The notes below the pieces were generated by a model. It had not been told where the DNA came from, did not search any database, and saw nothing but the letters and a program-made list of their open reading frames with translations. From NCBI GenBank assembly GCA_014380365.1, contig JACMJZ010000012.1, forward strand, positions 310,001-374,000: 64,000 nt of DNA. Reading direction: 5' to 3'. This DNA comes from Pyrinomonadaceae bacterium (GTDB taxonomy: Bacteria > Acidobacteriota > Blastocatellia > Pyrinomonadales > Pyrinomonadaceae). Position numbers and translations under genes: made by a program. This document shows positions 38,690 to 49,761 of the stretch, one piece after another (the stretch's first letter is position 1; every line of letters starts with the position of its first letter).

Positions 38690-38808
38690 CTGGGAGCGCA
38701 CGCATCTTGCCTGCCCCAAGCAACGAGTTCAATCAAGTCGCGGTGCGCTTATCAAGTCAGAAAACGTGGCATTCCACGACAGGAGGCAGGATGCGTGCGC
38801 TCCCAGTC
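38690..38808. repeat. Palindromic repeat family G between genes
   Basis: GGGAGCGCACGCATCTTGCC and, inverted, GGCAGGATGCGTGCGCTCCC enclose ~75 bases with a further short inverted pair. It lies between kdsA and the M1-like gene. Confidence 0.85.
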
Positions 38809-38832
38809 CCTGCGCTCTCACAAGTGCGGCGC

Positions 38833-39672
38833 CTACTTCTTCCCGTTGCGCACCAATTGATGAATGTCGCGCAGGACTAACAACAGTGATTCCATCCGCT
38901 CGAGCGGCAACGCGTTTGGCCCGTCAGACGGCGCCCGCTCCGGACAATCGTGTACTTCCATGAACACCGCATCTACTCCACACGCTACTCCCGCGCGGGC
39001 GAGCGGTTCGATGTATTCCGATTGTCCGCCCGTTGCATGGCCGAGGCCGCCGGGAAGTTGCAGCGAATGAGTTACGTCAAACACAATCGGAACGCCAAAC
39101 TCATGCATGATGGGAAACGAGCGCATGTCCACCACCAGATTATTGTAACCAAAACTCACCCCGCGTTCAGTTAGCATCAACTTTTCGCATCCCACCGCGC
39201 GCGCTTTGTCCACAATGTTGCGCGCATCCTGGGGCGCGAGAAACTGTCCCTTCTTAATGTTGACCGCCCGGCCGGAACGCGCCGCCTCCAAAACCAAATC
39301 AGTTTGGCGCGAAAGGAACGCGGGAATCTGCAAAATATCCGCAACTTCAGCGACTGGCGCAACCTGGGAGACATCGTGAATGTCGGTGAGTACCGGCACG
39401 TGCAGTTCCTCCTTCACCCGCCGCAAAACATCAAGACCAGCGTCCATGCCCAGTCCGCGAAAGCTTCTTACCGACGAGCGATTGGCTTTGTCGAAAGATG
39501 ACTTATAAACGAAATCCAGCCCCGCCGCGCGCGCTCGCGAAGAACATTCGCGCGCCATCATCAGGGCATGCTCCTCCGACTCAATCACACAGGGGCCGGC
39601 GATGATCGTCAACCTGCCGTCGCCGAAAGTGGTCTTGCCCACGCTGAAAGGTTTTATCTGCACGTCTGCCAT
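38833..39672 (-). CDS. kdsA: 3-deoxy-8-phosphooctulonate synthase (KdsA)
   Basis: 279 residues. It joins arabinose 5-phosphate and phosphoenolpyruvate to KDO-8-P. Motifs IAGPCVIESE, YKSSFDKANRSS, LTDIHD, IPAFLSRQTDL and FDVTHSLQLPGG are seen. It begins only 13 bases after the TIR gene stop, so the two are probably co-transcribed. Confidence 0.97.
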   Translation of the reverse strand: MADVQIKPFSVGKTTFGDGRLTIIAGPCVIESEEHALMMARECSSRARAAGLDFVYKSSFDKANRSSVRSFRGLGMDAGLDVLRRVKEELHVPVLTDIHDVSQVAPVAEVADILQIPAFLSRQTDLVLEAARSGRAVNIKKGQFLAPQDARNIVDKARAVGCEKLMLTERGVSFGYNNLVVDMRSFPIMHEFGVPIVFDVTHSLQLPGGLGHATGGQSEYIEPLARAGVACGVDAVFMEVHDCPERAPSDGPNALPLERMESLLLVLRDIHQLVRNGKK

Positions 39673-39685
39673 GACTGAGTTGATT

Positions 39686-40822
39686 CTAGTTTGGATTCCT
39701 AAGTATCTTCTTAAGTCCGGATTTCACCTTGCTGCCGATTGAGAAGCCTTTCTGTTGCTGGATTCTGCGTGGTGTCGGACGAGAGGGCGACGGACTAGGA
39801 CTTGGTGAAGCTCGAGGTGTAACACTTGGTGACACACTTGCCGCGCCAGGAGAAGCATCGGCCACAGCAACCGAAGGCGTCAAAGTTGGTATAGGCAAAG
39901 AAACTGCTTCCATGCTGGGGGGAGGATAGGAAAACCGGACAACCGCGAAGAGACAAAGACCGACAAGCCCTGCTGTTACCAAGCCGCTTAAAGTTCCCTT
40001 CAACAACACCCCACCAATGAAGAACAGTGAAAACAGAGACGCAATCGAAGCCAAACCAAATCGGACTATTGGAACTCTTTCGATGGGTATGTTGCCAAAT
40101 ATCACTAACAGCAGAAGCGCGACCGCGGCGATACCAAACAACCAAGAGGCTATATTGGATACTGAACGATAAGCCTTTAGACCTCCTGCAAGGAATCTCT
40201 CTTCGACCTGATCCGAAAGGTCTTTACCACTCCTGATAGAAATCGGGTTTCGCAGGGTTTCGGGAGGAGACTTTGCTTGAAGCTCAAGAACGCGCTTGAT
40301 GTCATGCTCGTTTATAGTGGTCTCAACAACATCAGTGATCGGCTTTTCGCGCTCGTCGATTGGTTGACGCGAGATCGGAAAACCGGCCACGCTCGCTTCG
40401 GCCGCCAGATTTCCAGTTGTCGCGCGATGCAGCAGAGCGCGCTTTAATTTCTCATAGCCTTTCTCTTCAAAGAGGTTCACCCAATGCCAACGCACCAGCC
40501 GTCCTGGCACATCGCAGGGTTCCAGTTTAAGCGGAATAATGAATATTGTGCCCTGTGGCTGCTGATCCGCAACGTCCAATGCAAACTTGATCTCCTTCTG
40601 TACATAACCCGTCTTGCTGATCGAACGCGGTGATAGGCATACGATTACTATGTCAGACTGCCGTACCGCTCTTGGGATTTCATCTTCCCACTCCTGGCCC
40701 GGCAACAGATTTTCTTCGTCGAGCCAAGGGCTATAACCATCCCCGCTCAATCGATGATAGAGACCTCGAATAGCGTCTTTATCATCTGAGGAATGACAGA
40801 GGAAAACCTTTAATGATCGCAT
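39686..40822 (-). CDS. TIR-domain membrane protein
   Basis: 378 residues from the ATG at 40822 (MRSLKVFLCHSSDDKDAIRG). The TIR domain covers ~1-135: FLCHSSDD, WLDEENLLPGQEWEDEI, the SDIVIVCLSP strand, with a Glu in YVQKEIKFAL at the NADase position. Two or three membrane helices follow (~220-300), then a Ser/Pro-rich stretch and a basic tail GSKVKSGLKKILRNPN. The tail design is the same as in the Ser/Thr kinase encoded 105 bases upstream. Defence (NAD depletion) or signalling is possible. Confidence 0.88.
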   Translation of the reverse strand: MRSLKVFLCHSSDDKDAIRGLYHRLSGDGYSPWLDEENLLPGQEWEDEIPRAVRQSDIVIVCLSPRSISKTGYVQKEIKFALDVADQQPQGTIFIIPLKLEPCDVPGRLVRWHWVNLFEEKGYEKLKRALLHRATTGNLAAEASVAGFPISRQPIDEREKPITDVVETTINEHDIKRVLELQAKSPPETLRNPISIRSGKDLSDQVEERFLAGGLKAYRSVSNIASWLFGIAAVALLLLVIFGNIPIERVPIVRFGLASIASLFSLFFIGGVLLKGTLSGLVTAGLVGLCLFAVVRFSYPPPSMEAVSLPIPTLTPSVAVADASPGAASVSPSVTPRASPSPSPSPSRPTPRRIQQQKGFSIGSKVKSGLKKILRNPN

Positions 40823-40926
40823 GCTTATGAGGCCTTCTCCATTATTACGCTCAACGAGGTCAGAGAACAAATAGTGTTGCCCACGCGCAATGGATTTATC
40901 TCGTCGGCCATCAAGATTCCGTCACT

Positions 40927-42450
40927 CTAAAATGGATTAAATACTTTCTTAACACCACGCTTAAATTTGCTAACAAGGGATCTGCCTTTCGGTTTGGGTT
41001 TGGCAACGGGTTTCCGTGTTTCGCGTGGTGTAGGCGAAGGAGACGGTGATGGCGAAGGCTCAATCATAGGAGATGAACCCGGCAACGGGCTGGGACCAGC
41101 AATGGCATTCGGTCCCACCGCTGCTGCATTTCGCGATCGAACCACCAAACCGGCGCCGGTTAAGAGCATAGCCGCGATAATCGCAGCTACGACCAAAAGC
41201 TGCTTTTTCGATTTGTATCCAATCAGCGGCACCGAGACCTTGGGAAAAGAACGACCCTCGACCGCCGGGCGCGCCAACGGTCCTGAACCATTTCCTTCAG
41301 CCCGGCGCCCAGCCTGCGAAGGTGCGACCACAGTTACTTCGCTGACTTCGGAGGTCGCAGCGCGACTCTCGCGCAACCGCGAAATATCAATAATCAGCCG
41401 GCCGGAAGGCGATTCAGTCCCTACGCTGCGCAAGGCTTCCAGGTTAGGCCCGCTCGCTATCGACGCATGCTCCAAACCCAGCCGCTCGGCCGTCTCCAGC
41501 AACTCCTTGCGAAACTCCGCTGCGTTCGCAGGTCGATCCTCCGGCTTCTTTTCCAAAGTCCGCAGGACGACTTGCTCGAGCGCGACCGGTATCGAAGAAA
41601 CAAACTCACGCGGGCTCCGCGGCGTCTCCGACGTGTGTTTCACGGCGATCGCCAGGGGCGAGGTTCCGCTAAACGGCACAGTGCCAGTGAGAAGCTCATA
41701 AAGGATGACGCCAAGACTGTAAACATCCGCCGCCGGCGTGAGATCCTCGCCGTTACACTGCTCGGGCGACATGTAGCGCGGCGTGCCGATCATCGCGCCA
41801 ACCTGGGTCAGCGTCTTGTGATCTTCTTCGTCCAGCGAGTCTGCTGCGAGTTTCGCTATTCCAAAGTCCAACACCTTGACCACCGCGGGGACTTCCGACT
41901 GCTGCACGATGAAAATATTCGCTGGTTTCAGATCGCGATGAATAATTCCAGCGTCGTGAGCGGCAGCGACAGCCGCGGAAGCCTGAAGCATTAGCGAAAC
42001 GGCACGCGCCGTATCCAATGGTGCTTCCTTGGCCAGCACCTCGCGAAGGGTTCGTCCTTCCAGCAACTCCATCACCAGGTAGACGTAACCATCCTGTGAC
42101 TGTCCAAAATCGGTGACAGTCACCGCGTTGGTGTGCTGCAAACGGCCTGCTGCTTTTGCTTCCCGGCGAAATCTAATGCGCGCGGCTTCATCTTCGACAA
42201 AGCGCGGATTGAGAACTTTGACAGCGACTGGCCTGTCAATAAGCAGATGACGCGCGCGATACACCGTACCCATCCCGCCAATGCCGAGGCGCGACTCGAG
42301 ATGATACTTCTGGTCCAGCGTGTGGCCGATCAAGGGATCGACCGCCGCTTCGCCAGCGACGGTTGAATCTGCCTGCAGCGGCGTTTGGTCCTCCGGACAG
42401 AATTCCAGATCGGACGAATAGCGCCTTCCACATGTGGGGCAATGAAGCAT
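40927..42450 (-). CDS. Membrane Ser/Thr protein kinase with N-terminal zinc ribbon
   Basis: 507 residues. A zinc ribbon (CPTC..CPED, residues 4-20) precedes a complete kinase domain (~50-320): LGIGGMGTVY, AVKVL (Lys ~78), HRDLKPANIF, DFGIAKLA and GTPRYMSPEQ. One membrane helix (~425-445), then a Pro/Ser-rich stretch and the basic tail SLVSKFKRGVKKVFNPF. Likely substrates include FHA-binding partners; the PP2C phosphatase at 48684 may oppose it. It lies between pyrG and the TIR gene on the same strand. Confidence 0.95.
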   Translation of the reverse strand: MLHCPTCGRRYSSDLEFCPEDQTPLQADSTVAGEAAVDPLIGHTLDQKYHLESRLGIGGMGTVYRARHLLIDRPVAVKVLNPRFVEDEAARIRFRREAKAAGRLQHTNAVTVTDFGQSQDGYVYLVMELLEGRTLREVLAKEAPLDTARAVSLMLQASAAVAAAHDAGIIHRDLKPANIFIVQQSEVPAVVKVLDFGIAKLAADSLDEEDHKTLTQVGAMIGTPRYMSPEQCNGEDLTPAADVYSLGVILYELLTGTVPFSGTSPLAIAVKHTSETPRSPREFVSSIPVALEQVVLRTLEKKPEDRPANAAEFRKELLETAERLGLEHASIASGPNLEALRSVGTESPSGRLIIDISRLRESRAATSEVSEVTVVAPSQAGRRAEGNGSGPLARPAVEGRSFPKVSVPLIGYKSKKQLLVVAAIIAAMLLTGAGLVVRSRNAAAVGPNAIAGPSPLPGSSPMIEPSPSPSPSPTPRETRKPVAKPKPKGRSLVSKFKRGVKKVFNPF

Positions 42451-42675
42451 ATAAAAGTTAAGTTAAGGGAGAGCGATAGCATTATCGCCTAAACGTGAGC
42501 GATAGCGGTAGCGAGGAGCTTGGCGCTGGCTTTAGTCGCGTTTAACCGGTGTCGAGAATAGCTCGTCACCTTCCGCGGAACTTAAGGCACTGCAGTCGAC
42601 CAGCAATCGCGGCTGTGCCGCGTTTGTTCAAGAGCTGGGTGGTCAGAGCACTCCGCGCGAGTATTGCAGAGGTTG

Positions 42676-44447
<1,772 letters not shown>

Positions 44448-44450
<3 letters not shown>

Positions 44451-44792
44451 CAATGGTCCTGCGTTCTGCCTACTGCCTTCTGCGTTGCTACTGCCGTCTG
44501 CTCCTGCCTCCCGCCGACTGGCCTCTCCCGCTTCATCTCCGTCACCTTTTCCCTGCTCCGCGTCAAAGCGTCCCTCTTTGAAATCCTGCTGCGCCTCCAC
44601 TGCTTTCTTCGTAGCTGGATCGAGCATCTTTTGCAGTCCGGTGAAGCCTGCGCTCAACATGCCCGGCGCCTCATGCGCCCGCTTCTCAAACTCCTCGACC
44701 GAAATATCGTACGGCTTAGTAAGCTGCCAAAGTCCAAACAGCGCGCACAGAATTAGGAAACCAATAAGTGCTAAACCAGTCCAGTCGCCCAT
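44448..44792 (-). CDS. Small single-pass membrane protein of unknown function
   Basis: 114 residues from the ATG at 44792; a longer frame would begin inside repeat B1. One membrane helix (TGLALIGFLILCALFGLWQL), then a charged segment (EEFEKRAHEAPGMLSAGFTG) and a low-complexity Gly/Asp/Ala/Ser tail. The tail is encoded by CTGCCTACTGCCTTCTGC-like repetitive sequence, so the natural C-terminus may be shorter. It lies between kdsB and pyrG. Confidence 0.65.
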
Positions 44793-44817
44793 AACTTCAA
44801 GAAGTTCGAGGTCAAGT

Positions 44818-44885
44818 AGTTCAGAGTTCAACCTTCAGGTTGTGTCTTTCCTGCGTGGCAAGCTAAAGCTTGTACTCTAAACTGC
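44818..44885. repeat. Palindromic repeat family B, copy 1
   Basis: AGTTCAGAGTTCAACCTTCA and, inverted, GCTTGTACTCTAAACTGCA. It overlaps the kdsB end: the last residues (SLEYKL) and the stop TAG come from this arm. Other copies: 57651 and 63735. Confidence 0.8.
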
Positions 44886-45753
44886 AGGCCTCTTCCTCAA
44901 CTATCTTCCTGACTCGCTTCAAATCTTCCGCGGTATCAACTCCAATTGACGCAGTGCTCGCCTTGATTGCATTAATGGCCACGCCATGCTCCAGTGCGCG
45001 CAATTGTTCGAGTGACTCTGTCCGCTCCAGCTCTGATTGCGGCCACTTCGTAAACTCAAGCAGGATATCGCGACGGTAGACATAGAGACCGGTGTGTTTC
45101 CGAAACTTCGACAACAACGATGGATCCTGCGCCAACGCCGCATCGAGAGAGCCATGAGCTCTAACAGCATCTCGCGGATACGGAACTGGCGAACGGGAGA
45201 AATAAACGGCGCGTTCGTTTTCATCGACTACAATCTTCACTACATCGGGATTGACTACATCAGCGACAGACTCCATCACTTCCCACGTGGTCACTATGCC
45301 AACTTCATCCTTTTCTCTGCCCGTGTCGCCGCTCATTTCTGCCGTTAACCTGGCCACCGCTTGTTCAATCGTCTCCGGCGAAATCAACGGCTCGTCACCC
45401 TGGACGTTAACAATGATGTCTGCATCGTCCAGCGAGGCTGCAACTTCGGCGATGCGATCTGTTCCGCTACGGTGCTGCGGCGAAGTGAGCACACCTTCAA
45501 ACCCGGCTGACCTGACCGCGTCCATTATTCGCTGATCATCCGTAGCAACGATCGCGCGATCCACATTACGCGCCGCCAGCGCACGCTCTACAACCCAACA
45601 AATCATGGGTCTTCCAGCAATCTCGAGCAGAGCTTTGCCAGGCAAACGAATAGAATCGTAGCGAGCAGGGATGATTGCGACGGCTCTTGTTTTGGGTTTA
45701 GGAGGAGGTTTTGCGCCCGTGTGATTCACGGGGTAACAGATTACTTCGCACAC
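44863..45753 (-). CDS. kdsB: CMP-KDO synthetase (3-deoxy-manno-octulosonate cytidylyltransferase)
   Basis: 296 residues if it starts at the GTG at 45753; residues before AVAIIPARYDS (~23) have no family likeness and the start is uncertain. It activates KDO with CTP. Motifs: IPARYDSIRLPGKAL, ATDD, NVQGDEPLI, SRSPVPYPRD and GVDTAEDL near the end. It forms with pyrG, kdsA and kdsC the KDO supply set on this strand. Confidence 0.95.
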   Translation of the reverse strand: MCEVICYPVNHTGAKPPPKPKTRAVAIIPARYDSIRLPGKALLEIAGRPMICWVVERALAARNVDRAIVATDDQRIMDAVRSAGFEGVLTSPQHRSGTDRIAEVAASLDDADIIVNVQGDEPLISPETIEQAVARLTAEMSGDTGREKDEVGIVTTWEVMESVADVVNPDVVKIVVDENERAVYFSRSPVPYPRDAVRAHGSLDAALAQDPSLLSKFRKHTGLYVYRRDILLEFTKWPQSELERTESLEQLRALEHGVAINAIKASTASIGVDTAEDLKRVRKIVEEEACSLEYKL

Positions 45754-45796
45754 CGCCGCGTGTCAACGCGACCGCGAGAGATCGCTTCACTCAGTG

Positions 45797-45861
45797 TTTG
45801 GAGTACCGCCTTCAGCCGGGCTATTGAACGACCGAACCCGCCCGAAGGCGGTACTCCGAAC
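45797..45861. repeat. Palindrome after the first VWFA gene
   Basis: TTTGGAGTACCGCCTTCAGC and, inverted, CCGAAGGCGGTACTCCGAA, perfect over 17 bases. It begins six bases beyond the VWFA stop and could act as its terminator or RNA stabiliser. Confidence 0.75.
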
Positions 45862-45866
45862 AGAGT

Positions 45867-46976
45867 TTAATCCTGGCCACCGTTGCGTGAAGCCGGTGCG
45901 GCGGCCACATAACTTTGACGCGCACGCACCACGAAGTTTGCCGAACGCGTCCGCACCTTGATATCGCGCTTCTCGCCGGCCTGCACCTGACCTTTAGGAT
46001 AATAGCCCAGACTATACTGCCGCCCGAGTTCTTCGGTAATCGCAGCGAACGCCTGCGGCACGTCTGCAAGGCTCTCGGCCTTCTGCAAACGCCCGCCGGT
46101 TTTTCTTGCCAGAGCTTCGAGGTAGGTCGAGCCGACCGCATACTCCTTCAGCATCCGAGCCTGCGTGTGCGCGCGCGCTTTCGGATTCATAATTTGACTC
46201 AAACGCGCCGGGAGATCCGGCAGCGTGTTGTACTGAACCGTATAGATGACAACGTCGGCTTCTTCCACGTCGCGCAGAGTCTGCTTGTAAGAGCCCTTCT
46301 TACTGCCGCCATCCACTCCATCGGTTAGCAGCACGATGGCCCTTCGGCCGGGAATGCCGGCGAGCCGCTGGTTCAAGACAAAACTGACCGTGTCGTAAAG
46401 CAAAGTGCCGTCATTTAACGCATCCAGACGCAGCTTCTTCTTACGCAGGTCGTTGAGCGTCACAGCTTCAGTTAAAACATTTATCTTACCGTCGAACGAA
46501 ACGAGCAAGAGACGATCGTTTGGACGAAGACCTTTGATAAAAGCATTTGCCGCGCTGCGGATTGCCTGCAAGCGTGTTTTGGTCGAGCCGCTCACGTCGA
46601 GCAAGAGCGCAACGGTAAAGGGCTGTTCGACCGAAGCAAAATACGCGAGGTCCTGTTCGACTCCGTTTTCAAAGACCCGGAAGTCCTGCTTGCGCAAGTT
46701 CCCAATGTAACGACCGCTTCGGTCCATGACTTCCGCTGGCACCGTAATTAGATTCGTGCTGACCCGAACGGTATCGTGGTCGTCAAACTCGGTCTCGGCT
46801 TCCGGTGTGGCGCCGGGAGCGGGAGTCGACGCGGTGGTTTGTGCGGGCCGAAGTGTGGGAGCAACCAGCACATTAGGCGGCGGAGGTGGCGCTACCGGAA
46901 TCACATCCTGCGCGCGCACAGAGGCGGCGGTTAGCCAAACCAGGCAAACAAGAGACGAGCAGATGAATGTTTTCAT
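45867..46976 (-). CDS. Secreted VWFA-related acidobacterial protein 1
   Basis: 369 residues from the ATG at 46976, with a signal peptide ending SVRAQ. A Pro/Ala/Thr-rich linker is followed by the FRVFENGVEQDLAYFAS strand, then a VWA domain with MIDAS DVSGSTKTR, and a C-terminal beta strand block (DIKVRTRSANFVVRARQSY). This layout is the VWFA-related domain typical of Acidobacteriota. Metal-dependent binding at the cell surface is likely; partners unknown. A second protein of this kind is at 52912. Confidence 0.92.
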   Translation of the reverse strand: MKTFICSSLVCLVWLTAASVRAQDVIPVAPPPPPNVLVAPTLRPAQTTASTPAPGATPEAETEFDDHDTVRVSTNLITVPAEVMDRSGRYIGNLRKQDFRVFENGVEQDLAYFASVEQPFTVALLLDVSGSTKTRLQAIRSAANAFIKGLRPNDRLLLVSFDGKINVLTEAVTLNDLRKKKLRLDALNDGTLLYDTVSFVLNQRLAGIPGRRAIVLLTDGVDGGSKKGSYKQTLRDVEEADVVIYTVQYNTLPDLPARLSQIMNPKARAHTQARMLKEYAVGSTYLEALARKTGGRLQKAESLADVPQAFAAITEELGRQYSLGYYPKGQVQAGEKRDIKVRTRSANFVVRARQSYVAAAPASRNGGQD

Positions 46977-47132
46977 GGGCGGTTTCTTACGCACGAACAC
47001 TACAATCCTTGAAAAAATCGGCGGCTGGCTCACCAGCTTGAAATTAAGGCCTTGAATCGACAAACGCCTTTGAGTAGAAAAACCACTAAAGGCAGGCACA
47101 TCCCAGCTTTAAGATCATTCCGGGGAACTCGG

Positions 47133-47205
47133 GGCAGTAGCCCGACCGTGAGGGAGGGCGTAGTGAGTACTCGCTGCGCCCTCCCTTGCGGTCGGGCCAC
47201 TGCCC
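47133..47205. repeat. Palindromic repeat upstream of the metB-like gene
   Basis: GGCAGTAGCCCGACCGTGAG and its inverted copy TTGCGGTCGGGCCACTGCC, enclosing AGGGAGGGCG / CGCCCTCCCT. A second simple repeat (TTCACGATTCACGATTTACG) sits at 47345-47372, immediately before the start. The 47100-47380 stretch holds nothing else I recognise, in particular no SAM riboswitch. Confidence 0.8.
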
Positions 47206-47380
47206 ATGACCACGGCGTTTTGCGTTACCTGGCGAGTTCCTATGCCGATTGACACTGCCTAACTCGCGGGCTACCATGCCTCGCTCCACGCAGAATTCAA
47301 CCGGGGTAAGCATTAAGGAAAGACTGATCACTCCTTTCCGTTTTACTATTCACGATTCACGATTTACGATTCATTAATCC

Positions 47381-48520
47381 ATGGGTTTTGCAACTACAGC
47401 CATTCATAGCGGTCAGGAACCAGATCAGACTACTGGCGCCGTAACGGTTCCGATCTATCAGACCTCAACTTACGCGCAAGACGGTCTCGGGAAGCACAAA
47501 GGCTACGAGTATGCCCGCACCCAGAATCCAACTCGTAGCGCGCTCGAGACAAACCTTGCTGCGCTCGAGGGCGGTCGGTTCGGCTTCGCCTTCGCCTCGG
47601 GGATGGCGGCCATCGATGCCACTCTTCGCCTGGTTAAAGCCGGGGAGCATGTGGTCGTTTCCGATAACACCTATGGCGGAACCTTTCGGCTCTTCACCAA
47701 AGTGCTGGCCAACTACAACATCGAGTTCGATTTTGTGGACACCTCCGATGCCCTCAATGTTGAAGCCGCAATCAAGCCGAACACGAAAATGGTGTTTGTC
47801 GAAACTCCGACGAACCCGGTGATGATCGTTAGCGACCTGCGTCAAATATCCGAAGTGGCGCACCGCGCCGGCGCCCGCGTTGTTTGCGACAACACATTTC
47901 TATCGCCCTACCTGCAGCGCCCGCTGGAATTCGGCGTTGACATCGTCGTCCATTCAACGACTAAGTACCTGAACGGTCACTCCGATGGGATTGGTGGCAT
48001 AGTTGTCCTAAACGACGAGACCGATGCGGCCTGGATTGGGTTTATTCAGAACAGCGCCGGCGCAATTCTTTCACCCTTCGATTCCTGGCTGGTTATGCGC
48101 GGCACCAAAACACTCGCCTTGCGCATGGATCAGCACGATAAGTCCGGACGTGCAGTAGCAGCTTTTCTTGAAGAACATCCGAAGGTCAGGAAGATTTATT
48201 ACCCTGGCTCGGCTTCGCATCCCCAACACGCGTTAGCGAAACGCCAGCAGAGTGGTTTTGGCGGCATGATCGCTTTCGACGTTGGCTCGCTCGAGGGAGC
48301 GCGGGCCGTGCTCGAGTCGGTTAAGCTCTGCACGCTCGCTGAAAGTCTGGGCGGTGTTGAAACACTCATTTCGCATCCGGCTACGATGACGCATGCGTCG
48401 GTTGATGCGGAGAAGCGGGAGCGGCTGGGCATCACCGATGGACTGGTCCGAGTGTCCGTCGGACTCGAAGATACGGATGACATAATTGCCGATCTTGACC
48501 AGGCGCTGAACAATATGTAA
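47381..48520 (+). CDS. Cystathionine gamma-synthase/gamma-lyase family PLP enzyme
   Basis: 379 residues. TTAIHSGQEPDQTTGAV, PIYQTSTYAQ, YARTQNPTR, ALEGGRFGFAFASGMAA and PLP-Lys in STTKYLNGHSD (~200), plus LGGVETLISHPATMTHAS, define the Cys/Met metabolism PLP family. Synthase and lyase cannot be separated from these motifs. Transsulfuration either way. Its stop TAA is the first three bases of repeat C copy 2. Confidence 0.92.
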   Translation: MGFATTAIHSGQEPDQTTGAVTVPIYQTSTYAQDGLGKHKGYEYARTQNPTRSALETNLAALEGGRFGFAFASGMAAIDATLRLVKAGEHVVVSDNTYGGTFRLFTKVLANYNIEFDFVDTSDALNVEAAIKPNTKMVFVETPTNPVMIVSDLRQISEVAHRAGARVVCDNTFLSPYLQRPLEFGVDIVVHSTTKYLNGHSDGIGGIVVLNDETDAAWIGFIQNSAGAILSPFDSWLVMRGTKTLALRMDQHDKSGRAVAAFLEEHPKVRKIYYPGSASHPQHALAKRQQSGFGGMIAFDVGSLEGARAVLESVKLCTLAESLGGVETLISHPATMTHASVDAEKRERLGITDGLVRVSVGLEDTDDIIADLDQALNNM

Positions 48521-48590
48521 CGCGTGCCTGTTAGTTTGCGACGGACAACGCTTGAGAGACTCCCGACGCAAACTAACAGGCACGCATTAC
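48518..48590. repeat. Palindromic repeat family C, copy 2
   Basis: TAACGCGTGCCTGTTAGTTT and, inverted, AACTAACAGGCACGCATTA with a ~28-base centre. The TAA is the stop of the preceding gene. Confidence 0.85.
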
Positions 48591-48683
48591 ACGCACTGGA
48601 AGTGACAGCTAACTACAGACGGGTTAGAATCAGCAGACTTTCGCCTTTACCCGAATCGTCTTCCGAAGTCTTATGAATAGCCT

Positions 48684-49607
48684 ATGAACGTTGAGCTGCA
48701 AGCAAAATCCGATGTAGGTCGTGTTCGCAGGGGTAATGAGGACAATTTTCTCGTCCTCGAACTCTCCAAACAGCAGACCTGGACCGGCTCGCCCGGCGCC
48801 GACGCTCCTCCAAAAGACATCACGGATTTCGAGCTCGGAGATGAGGGACTTGTCCTGGTCGTTTCCGATGGCATGGGTGGCGCACTCGCAGGCGACGTTG
48901 CCAGCCGCATGGCGGTGGATTCGGTTCGCGACATTATCCTTGGCGGCAACTCAGGATGCGATCCAGGCGCCCCGCTGGTTGATTGTCTGACCCGCGCCAC
49001 AGTCCTTGCCAATCGCGCCATCCACGATAGGAGCCAGGAAGACTCGCGCTGCGCCGGAATGGGCGCAACTTTTACGGGCGCTGCCATACATGGCGACCTG
49101 CTGGACTTCGTTCAAGTCGGTGACAGCCGCGGTTACATTCTCCGCAAAGATCAGATTCGTTTGGCCACGAAAGATCAGTCGTTAGTTCAACAGCTTGTTG
49201 ATGTGGGTCAGATTAGCGAGGCGGAAGCTGAGACTCACATGTTTCGCAATGTGATCCTGCAGGCGCTGGGCGCGCAGGGCGATGTGAAGCCGGTCACGGG
49301 GCGCATCAGGCTCAAACGCGGCGACATGTTACTGCTTTGCAGTGACGGACTTTCGGGTAAGTTACGTTCGGAAGATATTCTGAATATCGTGGGCAGCAAT
49401 CACGATCTGTCGACGGCGTGTGACGAGTTAATTGCTGAAGCGAACGCGAGAGGCGGCGAGGACAACATTACGGTGATTCTGGCGCGGTTCACCGGCGATG
49501 AACTGGAAGAGCCCGCCACCGACCGCATCACCATCGAGCTCCCGCCGATTGAAGAAGAAGATAAAACCCTCGACGACACCTACGATTCAGACACCGATCC
49601 TCGCTAG
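48684..49607 (+). CDS. PP2C-type Ser/Thr phosphatase
   Basis: 307 residues. Metal motifs are RRGNEDNF, VVSDGMGG, GDSRGYI, and GGEDNITVILA near the C-terminus; CSDGLSGKL is present. A short acidic tail follows the domain. It dephosphorylates targets of kinases such as that at 40927. Monocistronic, 160 bases after the metB-like gene. Confidence 0.93.
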   Translation: MNVELQAKSDVGRVRRGNEDNFLVLELSKQQTWTGSPGADAPPKDITDFELGDEGLVLVVSDGMGGALAGDVASRMAVDSVRDIILGGNSGCDPGAPLVDCLTRATVLANRAIHDRSQEDSRCAGMGATFTGAAIHGDLLDFVQVGDSRGYILRKDQIRLATKDQSLVQQLVDVGQISEAEAETHMFRNVILQALGAQGDVKPVTGRIRLKRGDMLLLCSDGLSGKLRSEDILNIVGSNHDLSTACDELIAEANARGGEDNITVILARFTGDELEEPATDRITIELPPIEEEDKTLDDTYDSDTDPR

Positions 49608-49610
49608 GAC

Positions 49611-49726
49611 TCATTTTCCATTTGTCATTTCAAATTTTTCATTGTCATTGTCAGCCCTACCGTCGTTCAATGGCGTTCGACAACAACGGCAAAGCTGAGA
49701 GATGGCAAATGAGAAATGGAAAATCT
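49611..49726. repeat. Palindrome of CATTTGTCATTTC type
   Basis: TCATTTTCCATTTGTCATTT and, inverted, GGCAAATGAGAAATGGAAAA. It lies between convergent PP2C and NfeD genes and might stop transcription from both sides. Confidence 0.7.
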
Positions 49727-49761
49727 GATCTGTTTTTTCGGTGCCAACTCAAACTGCCAGG

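Noticed and set aside
42451-42675. A small gene between pyrG and the kinase
   Set aside because: Short frames on both strands are Arg/Ser-rich and lack ribosome sites; the stretch looks like a plain spacer with a few short inverted words.
47206-47380. SAM or other riboswitch before the metB-like gene
   Set aside because: Only palindromic repeat and simple repeat sequence is seen; no riboswitch core.
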